In this document: one piece after another, positions 13,401 through 25,400 of the stretch
Layout: each line of letters starts with the position of its first letter
How positions within the stretch are numbered: the stretch's first letter is position 1
NCBI GenBank assembly: GCA_038380435.1
Contig: JAWZYU010000025.1
Location: 51,034,691-51,098,690 of the forward strand
Reading direction: 5' to 3'
Length of the DNA stretch: 64,000 nucleotides
DNA from: Ryuthela nishihirai
Lineage: Eukaryota; Arthropoda; Arachnida; Araneae; Heptathelidae
Made by a program: the position numbers and the translations under genes
Notes under the pieces: model-generated
What the model saw: only the letters and a program-made list of their open reading frames with translations
What the model was told of the DNA's origin: nothing
The model's database searches: none

Positions 13401-16400
13401 TCCCTTCTCACTTTGCCTAACAATTTTGGGGCTTTTTTTATAATTTGGACTAGTTTCTCATATATTTTTGATTTCTTTAAAAAGCAAATGTAAAGTCAAG
13501 TTTCAAAATCTGAAATTCATGCAAGTGTCTCCATCTATCGATTAAGTTAGACAACTTTTCCGGGGCCTCGCTAAAATTGAAGTACCGTATTCTTACTCTG
13601 TGGCCTAGGTATAGGTACACATTTTTCAAGATCATATACATCCATCAGGATCACACACCATCAGGAAGAAGTTAGTCCATTACTTATCCCAAATTTCAGA
13701 TTGATTCAAAAATGGGATGTGGCTATTATACAGGGTGTGAACTTATATAATTAATATTAAATATTTTAATTCATATCAAAAAATGGCAAAAACATTTGCA
13801 ACTTATAAAGCAAATTTTTAAAGTGTGCATAATTATTTTCATTAGTGAATAGGCAAAACACACTAAAATATTACTTACTGATCCTCCACCCATCATTTTT
13901 TCTGCCATATAAACTGCTTTGCCACAACGAGGACAGATTTCAGTACCTCCCCATCTGGGTTGCCCTGGCAGTGGTTTGGGAGCAAGTGGAGCCTGAAGCG
14001 GTGCAATATGAGCTTGAGCTACAGCTGGAATATTGCTGAATAAAGAAATGTAAAATGCGTTCAAATGCTGGGTAAGAACATTGAAAATTTATCACATAAT
14101 GACTTTGAACTCTATTAAAGTATAATGAAAGCATATTTTTGCTTTAAAAAGGTAATAATTATAAGTATTAAATTGCATGATAATACATAAAAATAATTAT
14201 TACCTCTCTTATAAAGAAAGCAGTAACAATTACCAAATTACTATAAAAATTGCTGGTTTACTGAAATGTACTTTTTTGTTAATCTGTATTAATGTATTTC
14301 AATGAGATCATTACAATAAGCTATATCCTCTGGATTATAGCTAGATGTTTCTCCATACATGTATTTTTCATAAATTACAGTAAAGGTTCACAGTGCAGTA
14401 ATTAAAATTAAATTGAAATCTTTAATTCTCTATGACACTGTTAACATTTAACAGTGTCATAGAAAATTATATTCAAAAATTTAGTAACATAAAAAAAACA
14501 TTTTCATGCATTTACATTTTTTATTAAGTTTATTTCTGATTTCTAGTGTTTCCATACATATCTAAATTATTAATTACCATGATTAAGATATGCTGTCCAG
14601 CATAATGGAACTACCTGTAACTTCTTTATGACCTTCAGGAGGAATGTAAAAAGTTTTCGAATGTTGAAATTAAGTTAAGCAAGACCTTTCTACAAAGCTT
14701 TTTGGCATGTTTCTGGAGAGATGTGGGTTCAAATCCTGTATGTTGGTGAAAATGTTTTCCGCAAAATATTTATTGATTTATCAACACCAAAAGAGCAGCA
14801 GGTAATGCTCTGATTATCATCTATGTTTAGATCATGATTCACACTTTCCAAATCTCCTAAAAGTTATAATTGTACCCTTTAATGGTGGAAAAAGTTGAAA
14901 ATTTCAAAAGTTTAAATGAATATTGCAAACAATCTATTTGGGCTATAAATTTTATATTTTGTAGATTGGTGTGATGATCAAGGGGTTTACACTGATAGCA
15001 ATAATTTGTCCCTTCACTCCCAGGGGTGATGGGAAAATCAGCTTTTTATTAATTGAGAAAATATATCATTTTTGTTAAATATGAAAATTAAAAGAGCTGT
15101 AGAATTTTATTCTGAATTAAGTAACTGATAGAACTTGGTCATATTATTCTACACAATATAATTTGTTAATTTTAATGTTTAATTTGAAAAAAGGGAAATT
15201 CCTTTTAGCAAAAATATAAAATGTTGCTACGAAGTTTCTGAGAAATGTAGTGTCTTTCAGCACTTTAAGAGTTAAATATGAATATTCAAATCCTAATTCT
15301 TGAATGTCATTCTTATTTACCATAGGAGTTACAGATTCAATATATGCATTGCTTAGGGTATGTAATGATATCGCACATATGTAGTAAGGTCCAAAAGATT
15401 CCGGTCTGAACATGTTAGAACAAGAATTGACAGGACTAACTCCGTCAACCCCCCCACCTTATGTTTTGTTGCACTGCAGTTAAAATTTTGCAGCTCTAGC
15501 ATATATTTTGCCCAATATTTTAAAATGTTTAAACTTGAATATCATGTAGTCATTAAATTTTTGATGGAATAAGGCAAAAGTGCAGCAGAAATTAGATGTT
15601 TAGATTTTTTAAAATAAAAAAAATTATTTTAAAACAGGAGATTCTGCTAGTCGACTTTAAGGAACTAAATATTATAGTTACTGGTGAATATTATGTGTCA
15701 TTAATGTACAAATTAAAGGATACCATCAAAGAGAAATGCCGAGGAAAGCTGTCCCAGGGAGTGAGGTTATTGAATGACAATGCACCAGTGCACACTTCAG
15801 TTGCTGCGAAGGCAACTAATTCTATTCAGCAATGTTCTAACTAGTTCTATTCAGCAATGTGGTTTCCAGGAATGAAATCACCCACTGTACAGCCCTGACT
15901 TAGCCCCTAGTGACTATATTTTGTTTTCAAAATTGAAGTTGGATCTACGTGGGAAAAAATTTACAAGTGATGAAGTCATTTCTGCAGTTTTAGTCCATTT
16001 TAATGGCAAAAATTTAGTTTATTTTTTCAGTGGGAAAGTTAATAAGTCATTCTAAAAAATGTATTGAAATAAAGGGTGATTATATAGAAAAATAAAAAAT
16101 ATTATTTGATTCTATTACCTCTAATACCCTTGGGCTGGAAACTTTTGGACCTTACTATGTAGCATTAATATGTACACACTTAAAAAATTTGGATCAATTT
16201 TGAATTTTCTTTTTATTCCTTATTAATAATTCCTGTAATGAAGTGCTACGTGTTGGGTGTCCAGATTTCAACTGATAAAAATCAGGACATTTCATTAAAT
16301 GTCCCTGTTTCAAAAAGCTGAAACCAAAACAGTTTAGTTATGGTTCCTATTTCAGTTTACTGAAATTGGAACATTTCTTCTTGGAAGTGAAATCCTACAG

Positions 16401-19400
16401 AAAACATATTTAAATTTAATTAAGGCAGTTCAACCATGTAGGCAATAGACATAACTCATGCATGATAAAAAAATTCACAGTAAGTGGGATGAGTAATAAT
16501 TCACCCATTCTAAATGTTTTGATTGCAGATTGCATAGGTTTACTGTCAATCTATGCAGCATAATCATGTCTCACATAGATGCAACTTTTATTGTTGCAGG
16601 GAGAACATTGGAGAGGTGCGACTTTTCTTGTGGCAGAGGTAATAAAAATGCTTGCAGTGAAGTTCCTACCTTGCCAACAACACTCAACTGTTTGGTGCTC
16701 AATGCAAACTGCATTACTCCACAAAAAAAAAATTGTTCAAGTAAAATAAAAAAGGTATAAACACAATGACCACATTAATTAAATCCGTGTAATTCAAGCA
16801 CTGACTGCATATTGTCACAAAAAAACAGGACATCTGGATGCCTCAAAAAATATTTTCAGGACACAGGGACAATACTCTAAAAACTGGGACATATATGAAC
16901 ACCCTAGCTGTGAGGCCATATATATAATCTACAGATTATCATAATATTGCTATATGCATTTACCCTTTAATATTTTTATTGTAATTGAAAAAATAAAATA
17001 TATATTACCTTGTGGGTGGCCCATTCTTGTATGCATCAGCTGTATCCATTGACAACACTCCAGCACCTACTCCATAACCATAACCTTTTGGCCCAAAGAG
17101 TTTACCATAGCATGATCGACAATAAATTTCCCCTTCATGCTCGGTTAAATTATTGCTGTCTAAATGTCTGTTGCATTGTTTATTGCCTATGTAAAGTGGA
17201 GAATCAATAAAAGATTTTAAATTATTAACTTTATAAATCTTAAAAGTATAAATAAGCCAAAACACTGAACACTCAGAATTTAACAGAATCAAGTGCATTT
17301 TAGGTACCAAAACTTATTCAACTTAAAATTTTGCTTTTACCGATTTCATTAGATATGAATATATTTAAATTTAAGCTGCATTAGATTTAATATGACATTG
17401 ATAGTTTACAATGCAATATGCTTACATGAGAAGTGGAGCAATTATTAAATAATTTAACATTAGTTGCAAATGTCAAAAACTAATGACTCCCTCATTTTCA
17501 CCACTGAATAAATTTAAATCTGTATATTTTCTAGATGTTCTAATCACATGAAACAAAAATGTATCATTAGATATAAAAGTTTATAATAGATAAGAAAACT
17601 TCATTACTCGCATACCAAAAATTCCTACTAACCCATAAATATAAAAAAGAAAGCTTTCTGCTCAATGTTTCACAAACCTTTCAGGTTCTCATCCAAACTA
17701 TATACAATAAACAAAGAGTTGGGTTGTTTTACTTTAGAGTGGAACTTTTGCACACAATGTGTTAAATGGTCATGTCACAAGGGCTCCAGAAAGGGGACCC
17801 ACTTGACAATTGTTAGGAAACAGATGGTAGCCTCCAATCAAGGCCATCCAGCATATTCTTTGTGTGATACATACATACATATGCACACACACACACACAC
17901 AGGTCCAACCAATACAAATATATAAAACCAATAACATCAAAAAAAAAACATTTCACCTCAGGCAAATATGAAATTATCATTTTCAAAGTGAATTAAATTT
18001 ATCCTTTTCTAACTTTATCACCCACTAGTGGCAGAAATTTGCACTAATGGAAGATTCAGAAAATGCAAATAGCATAGTAGCATTTCCTTAATACCTATAC
18101 AACAACCCAAAAAGTATTTTAAATTTCTCTTTATAAAGTTGCATTTTACCACCACCAGCCTGGGGAGTAAGGGCAGAAATTGCTCCATTAATGTAAACCC
18201 CTTGACTACTATATTCTACCCCTCAAATTAGTAATGTTTAGCATGGACAAATAGTTTACAATAATCATTTCCTGTTTCGCTATTTCCAAACTTTAGCATC
18301 TTCTAATGGTTGAAATTTTAAACTATTGGAGATTCAGAAAAGTGAAGCCTGGTATTTCATTATTACCTATTCAACACAAAAAAAAATGGTCGACATTGAT
18401 AAAGTAGGAAACAACAAAATTATAGCTATTTAATGAAACAAGGCCCATTTCCTTTTGAGTTTTATAGCTATGTTATATGTACTTTTCATTATGAATACTT
18501 TTTTCATTCTTTATGTAACAAACCACTTCTGTGGAGGAGGTTGGTTCAGTTGATAGTGTGCCAGATTTGTAATCTGTAGTTCCCAGGTTTGAGTTCCACC
18601 TGTGCCAGCATTGAGATTTAACTCTGCTAATCCTCCTACCCAGCCCTCAGAAAGAGGCCACTGATAGGCTTCAATAAGGCCACTGTCCATCAGATGTGAT
18701 GTAAAGCTGTGACCTCTTGTGCAAGAGATCCATTGTGTGCAAAAAAAAAATATCACACAGAGGTAAAACAACACAATCTAAACCTTTTGAGAACTTTAGA
18801 GCATACAAAGTAGTCAAAACTGACTAATTTCTTGACTTTTTCTCCCGAGGGTTAATCATTTCACAGTAGTGCATTTTTCATGTTATTTGATCTTTGGAGG
18901 TTCTGATTTATCTGCAAAACAGAAGAATATGTTCTATCACCTTTCCTAGAAGGAGTATCATGTTTACTGATCTAGGAGAGGTTAAGATTTTGAACTGAAT
19001 GACTAAAGCTCTATGCAACCCCATGGTGCTGGGTTGGGTTGTTTTCCCTCTGAGCAGCACTTTTTTGCACACCATGGGCTAAATGGCCCATGATGTGCTA
19101 ATCAAACTATTATAGAGTCTAATTTTAGTCTTTAAGTGTATACACCTATTTCTCCACACTATCCATAGATTTTTAAAAGTCCCGGAAGCAATCCCTATTC
19201 ATCTGTTAATCTCATACTACACATCACCAGTATCTGTTACATAGCACTGAAGACAAACTGAGACACTTGCTCAAGAGTACAGCCATTCAAAACAACTGAA
19301 GTACCACCTGTTTGACCAATTTTCATCACTTTAGTTTACTCTCTGTTTATAACCAAACCTACTCTACTACCAGTCTCATCAACTGCTCGAATGAAAGAGT

Positions 19401-22400
19401 TCATCTCGTTAACATCATTTGCCAAAAAGGCAAAATCATCAGCATAATCTAAAATCAGATATTTTCAGATCTCCAAACAATTTAATGCCAAAATCTTTCC
19501 CTTACAGTGAATTTCACATCACATAATCAATAACCAAACTAAAGAGAAAAGGAGACAAAATGTGCTCTTGTCGAACACCAGAAGCAATGCTAAATCAATT
19601 GCTACAAATCTTACCAACCCTCACACATAACTGTGTTATTATAGAGAGCTTTCATTAAGTTAACTAACTTGTCTGGTATGCCATATGATCTCACAATAAA
19701 CCAAAAATTATTACGATCAACAGAGTCAAAAGCCTTTTTGAAATCAACACAGCTAGTAACCAAAGGTTTTTGAAACTAAAAACATTTCTCATGAATCTGC
19801 CTAAGTGAAAAAATCTGATCTACACATCCTCTATCACTTCTGAATCCACACTGCTCATGACACAATTGTCCATCGACCAAAATCTTAATTTTATTAATCA
19901 CAATCATGCAAAAAACTTTACCTGGATCAGAAAGTAGGCTGATACCCCTATAATTATCACAAGAACTGCAATCACTTTTTAAAAATAGGGATAATAGCTC
20001 TGGTAAAATCCTTAGGAACCATGCCTTTAATACAAAAGATATTCAAAATTTCAGTCATCCATGAGGTAACTGAAACATTCTCAGCTCTAAGCATATCAGT
20101 AGTTATTTCATCTACCTCTGGGGATTTTTGTAAAGTTTAGAAATAACCAAAATGACCTCAGACTGCATTATAGTCTAGACTAGTAACGCATCTATCATCA
20201 TTACAATGAGAGTAGAACTAATTACATTGTTTAGAACATCACTGAAATGCTCAGTCTACCTAGCCATGACAGAATCCTCACCTTCTATAACCTTACCTTG
20301 TTTATCCTTCAATCTCTGTATAGCTGTCTTTTTCTACCACACAAAACATTAACTATCTGGTACATCTCTCTGCTGTTGTGTTATCTAACTGCACATGTCT
20401 AACTTCATGGCTCAATTTTGTCAGCCAAGCCATGAAGCCAAAGATTCTTTACACATTTATTAAGTTCTCTGTAATGCTTTCTATTAGCACTAATAGGGTA
20501 TTAAGGACATTCCTGCAGTTCTTTCTTTCTGAAATAAGCTAAAGCGCCTTAATTATTCAAATAATTTTGCATCCTCTGCTCCTTTTTTCCTAAAAGAGTA
20601 CTGTTAGTTTCAAGAAAAGCCTCTTTAAAACGGTCCCATTCTTACTCAACTTCAGTAGTAAGCAAACCACGACTGTCATAATGACCAACCTATAATGGCA
20701 AGCTTTAGCTATAACTGGGTCTTTTAGAGCTTCAGAATTAAAGGCAAATTTTTTAAGCTTAGCAGGACACTTCTTAAATTTAAGTTGCAAGACAATTTTA
20801 ACAAGATAATGGTCAGATCCAATTTCAGCTCCCCTATAAGACCTGGTATTCCTAACAGAACTAGCCCATTTGCTGTTAATTAATATATAATCAATCATAT
20901 TCTTATGCAGCCCATTTGGTGAAACCGATGTGTACTTATGTATGTCAAGGTGTTTATAATCATCATCATCATCATCATCCTCAAGCAGCCATGGGCTACA
21001 GAGGTCCAACCAGACCACGCAGTTTAATTCTCCAAGCATATCTGTCCTCAGCTACATCTGCTGCATCTGGCCACTGCACACCAATACTAACAAGGTCCTG
21101 TTTGACATTGTCTGCCCACCGCAACCTAGGTCTCCCCCTCCTTCTGAGGCCTCTAGGCACACTGTTCATAACCCTATTCGCCAATCTATAATTATCCATA
21201 TGGGCAACATGGCCAAACCAGCGGAGTCTCTCTCTGCACAATATGCTGCTTAAAGGAGGTTGCAGACTCCTTTGCCTAACCTCATCATTAGTTACAAAGT
21301 TAAACCACCTAATACCCAAGATACTGCATAAGCATCTGGAATCAAAAGCATCAAGTTTCCTGTTATCTTGTTTACACAGCGTCCAAGTTTCACTACCATA
21401 ACTAACCCTAGAAAGAACCAAACTATTATACAGTCTAATTTTAGTCTTTAGGTGTATACGCCTATTTCTCCACAATCTCCATAGATTCTTAAAAGTCCCG
21501 GCAGCAATACCTATTCGTCTGTTAATCTCATGCCGCACATCACCAGTATCAGTTACATAGCTCCCAAGGTAATTAAACTGTGACACCTGCTCAAGACTGC
21601 AACCATTCAGATTAACTGAATTACAACCTGCCTGACCAATTTTCATCACTTTAGTTTTCTCTCTGTTTATAACCAAACCTACTCTACTACCAGTCTCATC
21701 AACAGCTCGAATGAAAGAGTTCATCTCATCAACATCATTTGCCAAAAGGGCTAAATCATCAGCATAATCTAAATCAGAAATTTTCGTATCTCCAGCCCAT
21801 TTAAGGTCAAAATCTTTCCCTTGAAGTGAATTTCGCATAACATAATCAACAACCAAACTAAAGAGAAAAGGAGACAAAATGCACCCTTGTTGAACACCAG
21901 ACGTAATGCTAAACCAATTGCTACAAGACTTACCAACTCTCACACATGACTCAGTGTTATTATAGAGAGCTTTCATTAAGTTAACTAACTTGTCTGGTAT
22001 ACCATATGATCTCACAATTAACCACAAATTATGACGATCAACAGAGTCGAAAGCCTTTTTGAAATCAACAAAGCTAGCAACCAAAGGTTTCTGAAACTCT
22101 AAACATTTCTCAAGAATCTGCCTAAGTGAAAATATCTGATCTACACATCCCCTACCACTTCTGAATCCACATTGCTCATTACACAATTGCCTGTCAACCA
22201 GATTCTTAATTCTATTAAGCACAATCATGGAAAGAACTTTACCTGGAACAGAGAGTAGGCTGATACCCCTATAGTTATCACAAGAACTGCGATCACCTTT
22301 TTTGAAAATAGGGATAATAATAGCTCTGGTAAAATCTTTAGGAACCATGCCTTTATCATAAAAGTTATTCAAAATTTCAGTCATCCAAGTGGTAACCAAA

Positions 22401-25400
22401 ACATTCCCAGCTCTGAGCATTTCTGTAGTAATTTCATCTACCCCTGGGGATTTATGAAGTTTAAGTTTAGAGATAGCCAAACTAACTTCACATTGTGTTA
22501 TAGGGCCATCATTAAAGCTGCCAATGCATCTATCATCATTACAAACAATGGGAGTAGAACTAACCACATTGTTTAGAACATCACTGAAATGCTCAGCCCA
22601 CCTAGCCATGACAGAATCCTCACCTTCTATAACCTTACCTTGTTTATCCTTCAATCCTTGTATGCCTGTCCGTTTTCTACCACATAAAACATTAACTATC
22701 TGGTAGAGCTATCTGCTGTTGTGCTGCCTAACTGCTTCCTCAGATTTGTCAGCCAAGCTATCAAGCCAAAGATTTTTATCAGTAGCTAACTGATCCTTTA
22801 CACATTTATTAAGCTCTCTGTAATCTTTTCTATTAGGACTAGTAGGGTACTGATTAAGGACATTCCTGCAGTTCCTTCTTTCTGAAATAAGCTCAATTGC
22901 CTTATCACTTAAATAATTCTGTCTCCTCTGCTCCTTCTTTCCTAAAAGAGTACTATTAGTTTCCAAAAAAGCCTTTTTAAAATGGCGCCATTCTTCCCCA
23001 ACTTCAGTATTAAGCAAACCATGACTGTCATAATGACTAAGTAACCTATCATGGTAAGCTTTAGCTATAACTAGGTCTTTCAGAGCTTCAGTATTAAAGG
23101 TAAATTTTTTAACCCTAGCACAACACTTTTTAAGTTGCAAGACACTTTTAACAAGGTAATGGTCAGATCCAATTTCTGCTCCCCTATATGCCCTGGTATT
23201 TCTAACAGAACTAGCCCATTTGCTGTTAATTAATATATAATCAATCATATTCCTATGCAGCCCATCAGGTGAAACCCATGTGTATTTATGTATGTCGCGG
23301 TGTTTGTAATATGTGTTAGTTATTCTGAAACCATTGAGTTTACTTACCTGTAGGAGACATTGCCCATTGCCGCTACCAATACCAAAAGGGCCTATCACCT
23401 CTCCCCAAAGATCAGAGTCATGGCATTGAGGCATTTGGCATTGAAGTCACCAAGAACAAGGGTAATATCTCCTTTCTTGACAGAATTCAAAATATCCTGA
23501 AGTTGTTCGTAAAACCTATCCTTCTCATCCTCATCGGCATCCTCAGTGGGGGCATAACAGCAGATAACATTCAAGTCTTTAATGCTTGTCTGAAATTTTG
23601 CTGTAAGAAACCTTTCATTAATGCACTCATATCCTAGAAGAGCATCACTAGCATGTCTGCTGAGCAGCAGACCCACGCCTTGGTGATGCTTTCCATCCTC
23701 CCTCCCTGTAAAGAGAAATTTAAAGTTATTTTTAAGTATCTCACCTTTACCTGTCCATCTGGTCTCTTGCAAGCCTAGAATATCTAGGTTATAGCACTGG
23801 AATTCCTGCATGAGGACATCAAGAGAATAATCTCTATGTAATGTCCTCACGTTCCACGTTCCTGCAGAGAGAAAATGATTAGTAGGATTTTTAAAGAAAT
23901 TAGGTTTATTGAGATTGGTAGGGCCAACAATATCAAACAGCCCCCTGATCGCAGGCATGGGGCAAAAACCCGTTCCTCCTCCGCTAAAGGCTGAAGTCAC
24001 CGATGCTGGTAGGAACTTCAGGCACCACCTTTTCAAGTGGACTTTTTCAAGAGCCACATGGCCTGCCTGAGACGCATTACTCCAGTTTAGGCTTGACGAT
24101 GCCCAAGTAGCTAAGTAAGGTTCAGGTACCTGCGATGGCCTCTGATTAAGATTATCCACCAGCTGATATAAGGTATCCCATGCCTCTGTTCACTTAGAGC
24201 TGGCAACCCAGAAGCAAACAGAAAACACAGCGGCAGACTCTCCCTCAACAGAGGCCCACCAGTGCAGCAAGTCCAGGATCCATAATCAAGCTCAAATCCA
24301 TAAACAAGTCCAGTCTAGTAGGTATAAATGGTCAGCACCAGGACCCTGTGAAGTTGACCACTCCTCAGCAGGGTTGAAAAAAAAAGAAAAAAAAAAAGAA
24401 AAAAGTGGCCATAGATGACCAGATCAGCAGGCCATACTGAACTGGCAGCCCTCCCCTTCCGTTCCCTTCCAAAAGAGAATATCTCTTTTGAAAGGTACTA
24501 ACGGCCTGCACCACGAGAAGGTGGGGTCAGACATTAGGTGCTAGACCTGGCCGGTTCTGTGCATCATCACTAGGGATTGGTACACAGCTCTCCTTCCAGT
24601 TTACACCTAGCTACCATTTACAGACCAGTTTATGTAAGTTACCAGTTTAATAAGTGTTAGTTATTATCAAGCTATTAAGTTTACTTACCTGTAGGAGACG
24701 TTGCCCATTGCAGCTACATTCATATACTTCGTTTTATTCAAATATTTTATTTTTTTAAAATTCGGAATTAAATGCTCTTTATTTTGGTATATACAGTCAT
24801 ATCAGAATAATATGACCACCTACATAATAATGGGAATAACTACCTTTGGACCGGATGATAGCAGCGAGACAGCGTGGTATGGATGTAATGAGGTCCTGGA
24901 AGGTTGCCACAGGCACACGTGGCCATTCGGATTCCAGCAGAGCATGGAGGTTCTGGAGATGACGGGGTTGTGGGTCCTCACACTGAACCTGTTGATCTAA
25001 ATGGTCCTACATGGGCTCTATGGGATTGAGGTCTGGCGATTTCGTTGGCCAAGGAAGAATAGAGACACGCTGTCGTGCTCCTGGAACCAGTCACGCACCA
25101 CCTTAGCAACATGGCAGGGTGCACTGTCCTGTTCGTAGACACCACCACCAGGGTAAATGTCCAACATGAAAAGATGCATGTGGTCAGTGAGGATGGACAC
25201 GAATATAAATCATGACATTCCCGTTGCACCGCAGTACTGTGACTGCATATCACCATAAGGGAGATGTCCCTGAAACCACTATTAACTAAAAAGGTTCCTG
25301 TCCTTTAAGCTTGCCTTACATTGTACCTGCCTACAATGGGAGAAGACCTTATGTGAAGAGAAAAGCACTGCTTGGGTTTTAATAGCCTGCTTGAAGATAT

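Larger units (their letters stand above)
12260..13586 (+). mobile_element. Merlin DNA transposon, nearly complete
   Basis: A 1327-bp element bounded by 67-bp terminal inverted repeats (12260-12326 and 13520-13586) that begin GGTACTTCAATTTTAGCGAG and differ at one position. A perfect 8-bp target duplication GTATTCTT lies outside both ends (12252-12259, 13587-13594). Merlin elements characteristically make 8-9 bp duplications and encode an IS1016/IS1595-like DDE transposase, which is present at 12431-13318. The near-identical ends point to recent insertion. It sits in the LIM-gene intron in the orientation opposite to the gene. Confidence 0.95.
20961..24644 (-). mobile_element. RTE-type LINE copy A, about 3.7 kb, near full length
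   Basis: Minus-strand element with a 5' region of about 480 bp (containing a short hairpin near 24468-24498), an endonuclease-RT coding region from 24159 to 20996, almost no 3' UTR, and a tail of GAT trinucleotides (20961-20979). One long ORF, very short 3' UTR and trinucleotide tail are typical of the RTE superfamily (RTE-X-like by RT sequence). It interrupts copy B within the ITNTYYKH codons. The flanks suggest an imperfect short duplication (GTTTATAAT / GTTTAATAA). Inactivated by one frameshift near 23420 and one stop at about 22709. Confidence 0.9.

Noticed and set aside
17005..17310. Longer start of the LIM exon ([15 protein letters not shown]...)
   Set aside because: The extra residues are intron upstream of the TTTACATAG acceptor; phase and family sequence fit the exon from 17186.
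23395..24159. Host gene for craniofacial development protein 2
   Set aside because: The endonuclease is part of the RTE-type LINE with RT downstream and a second copy next to it.
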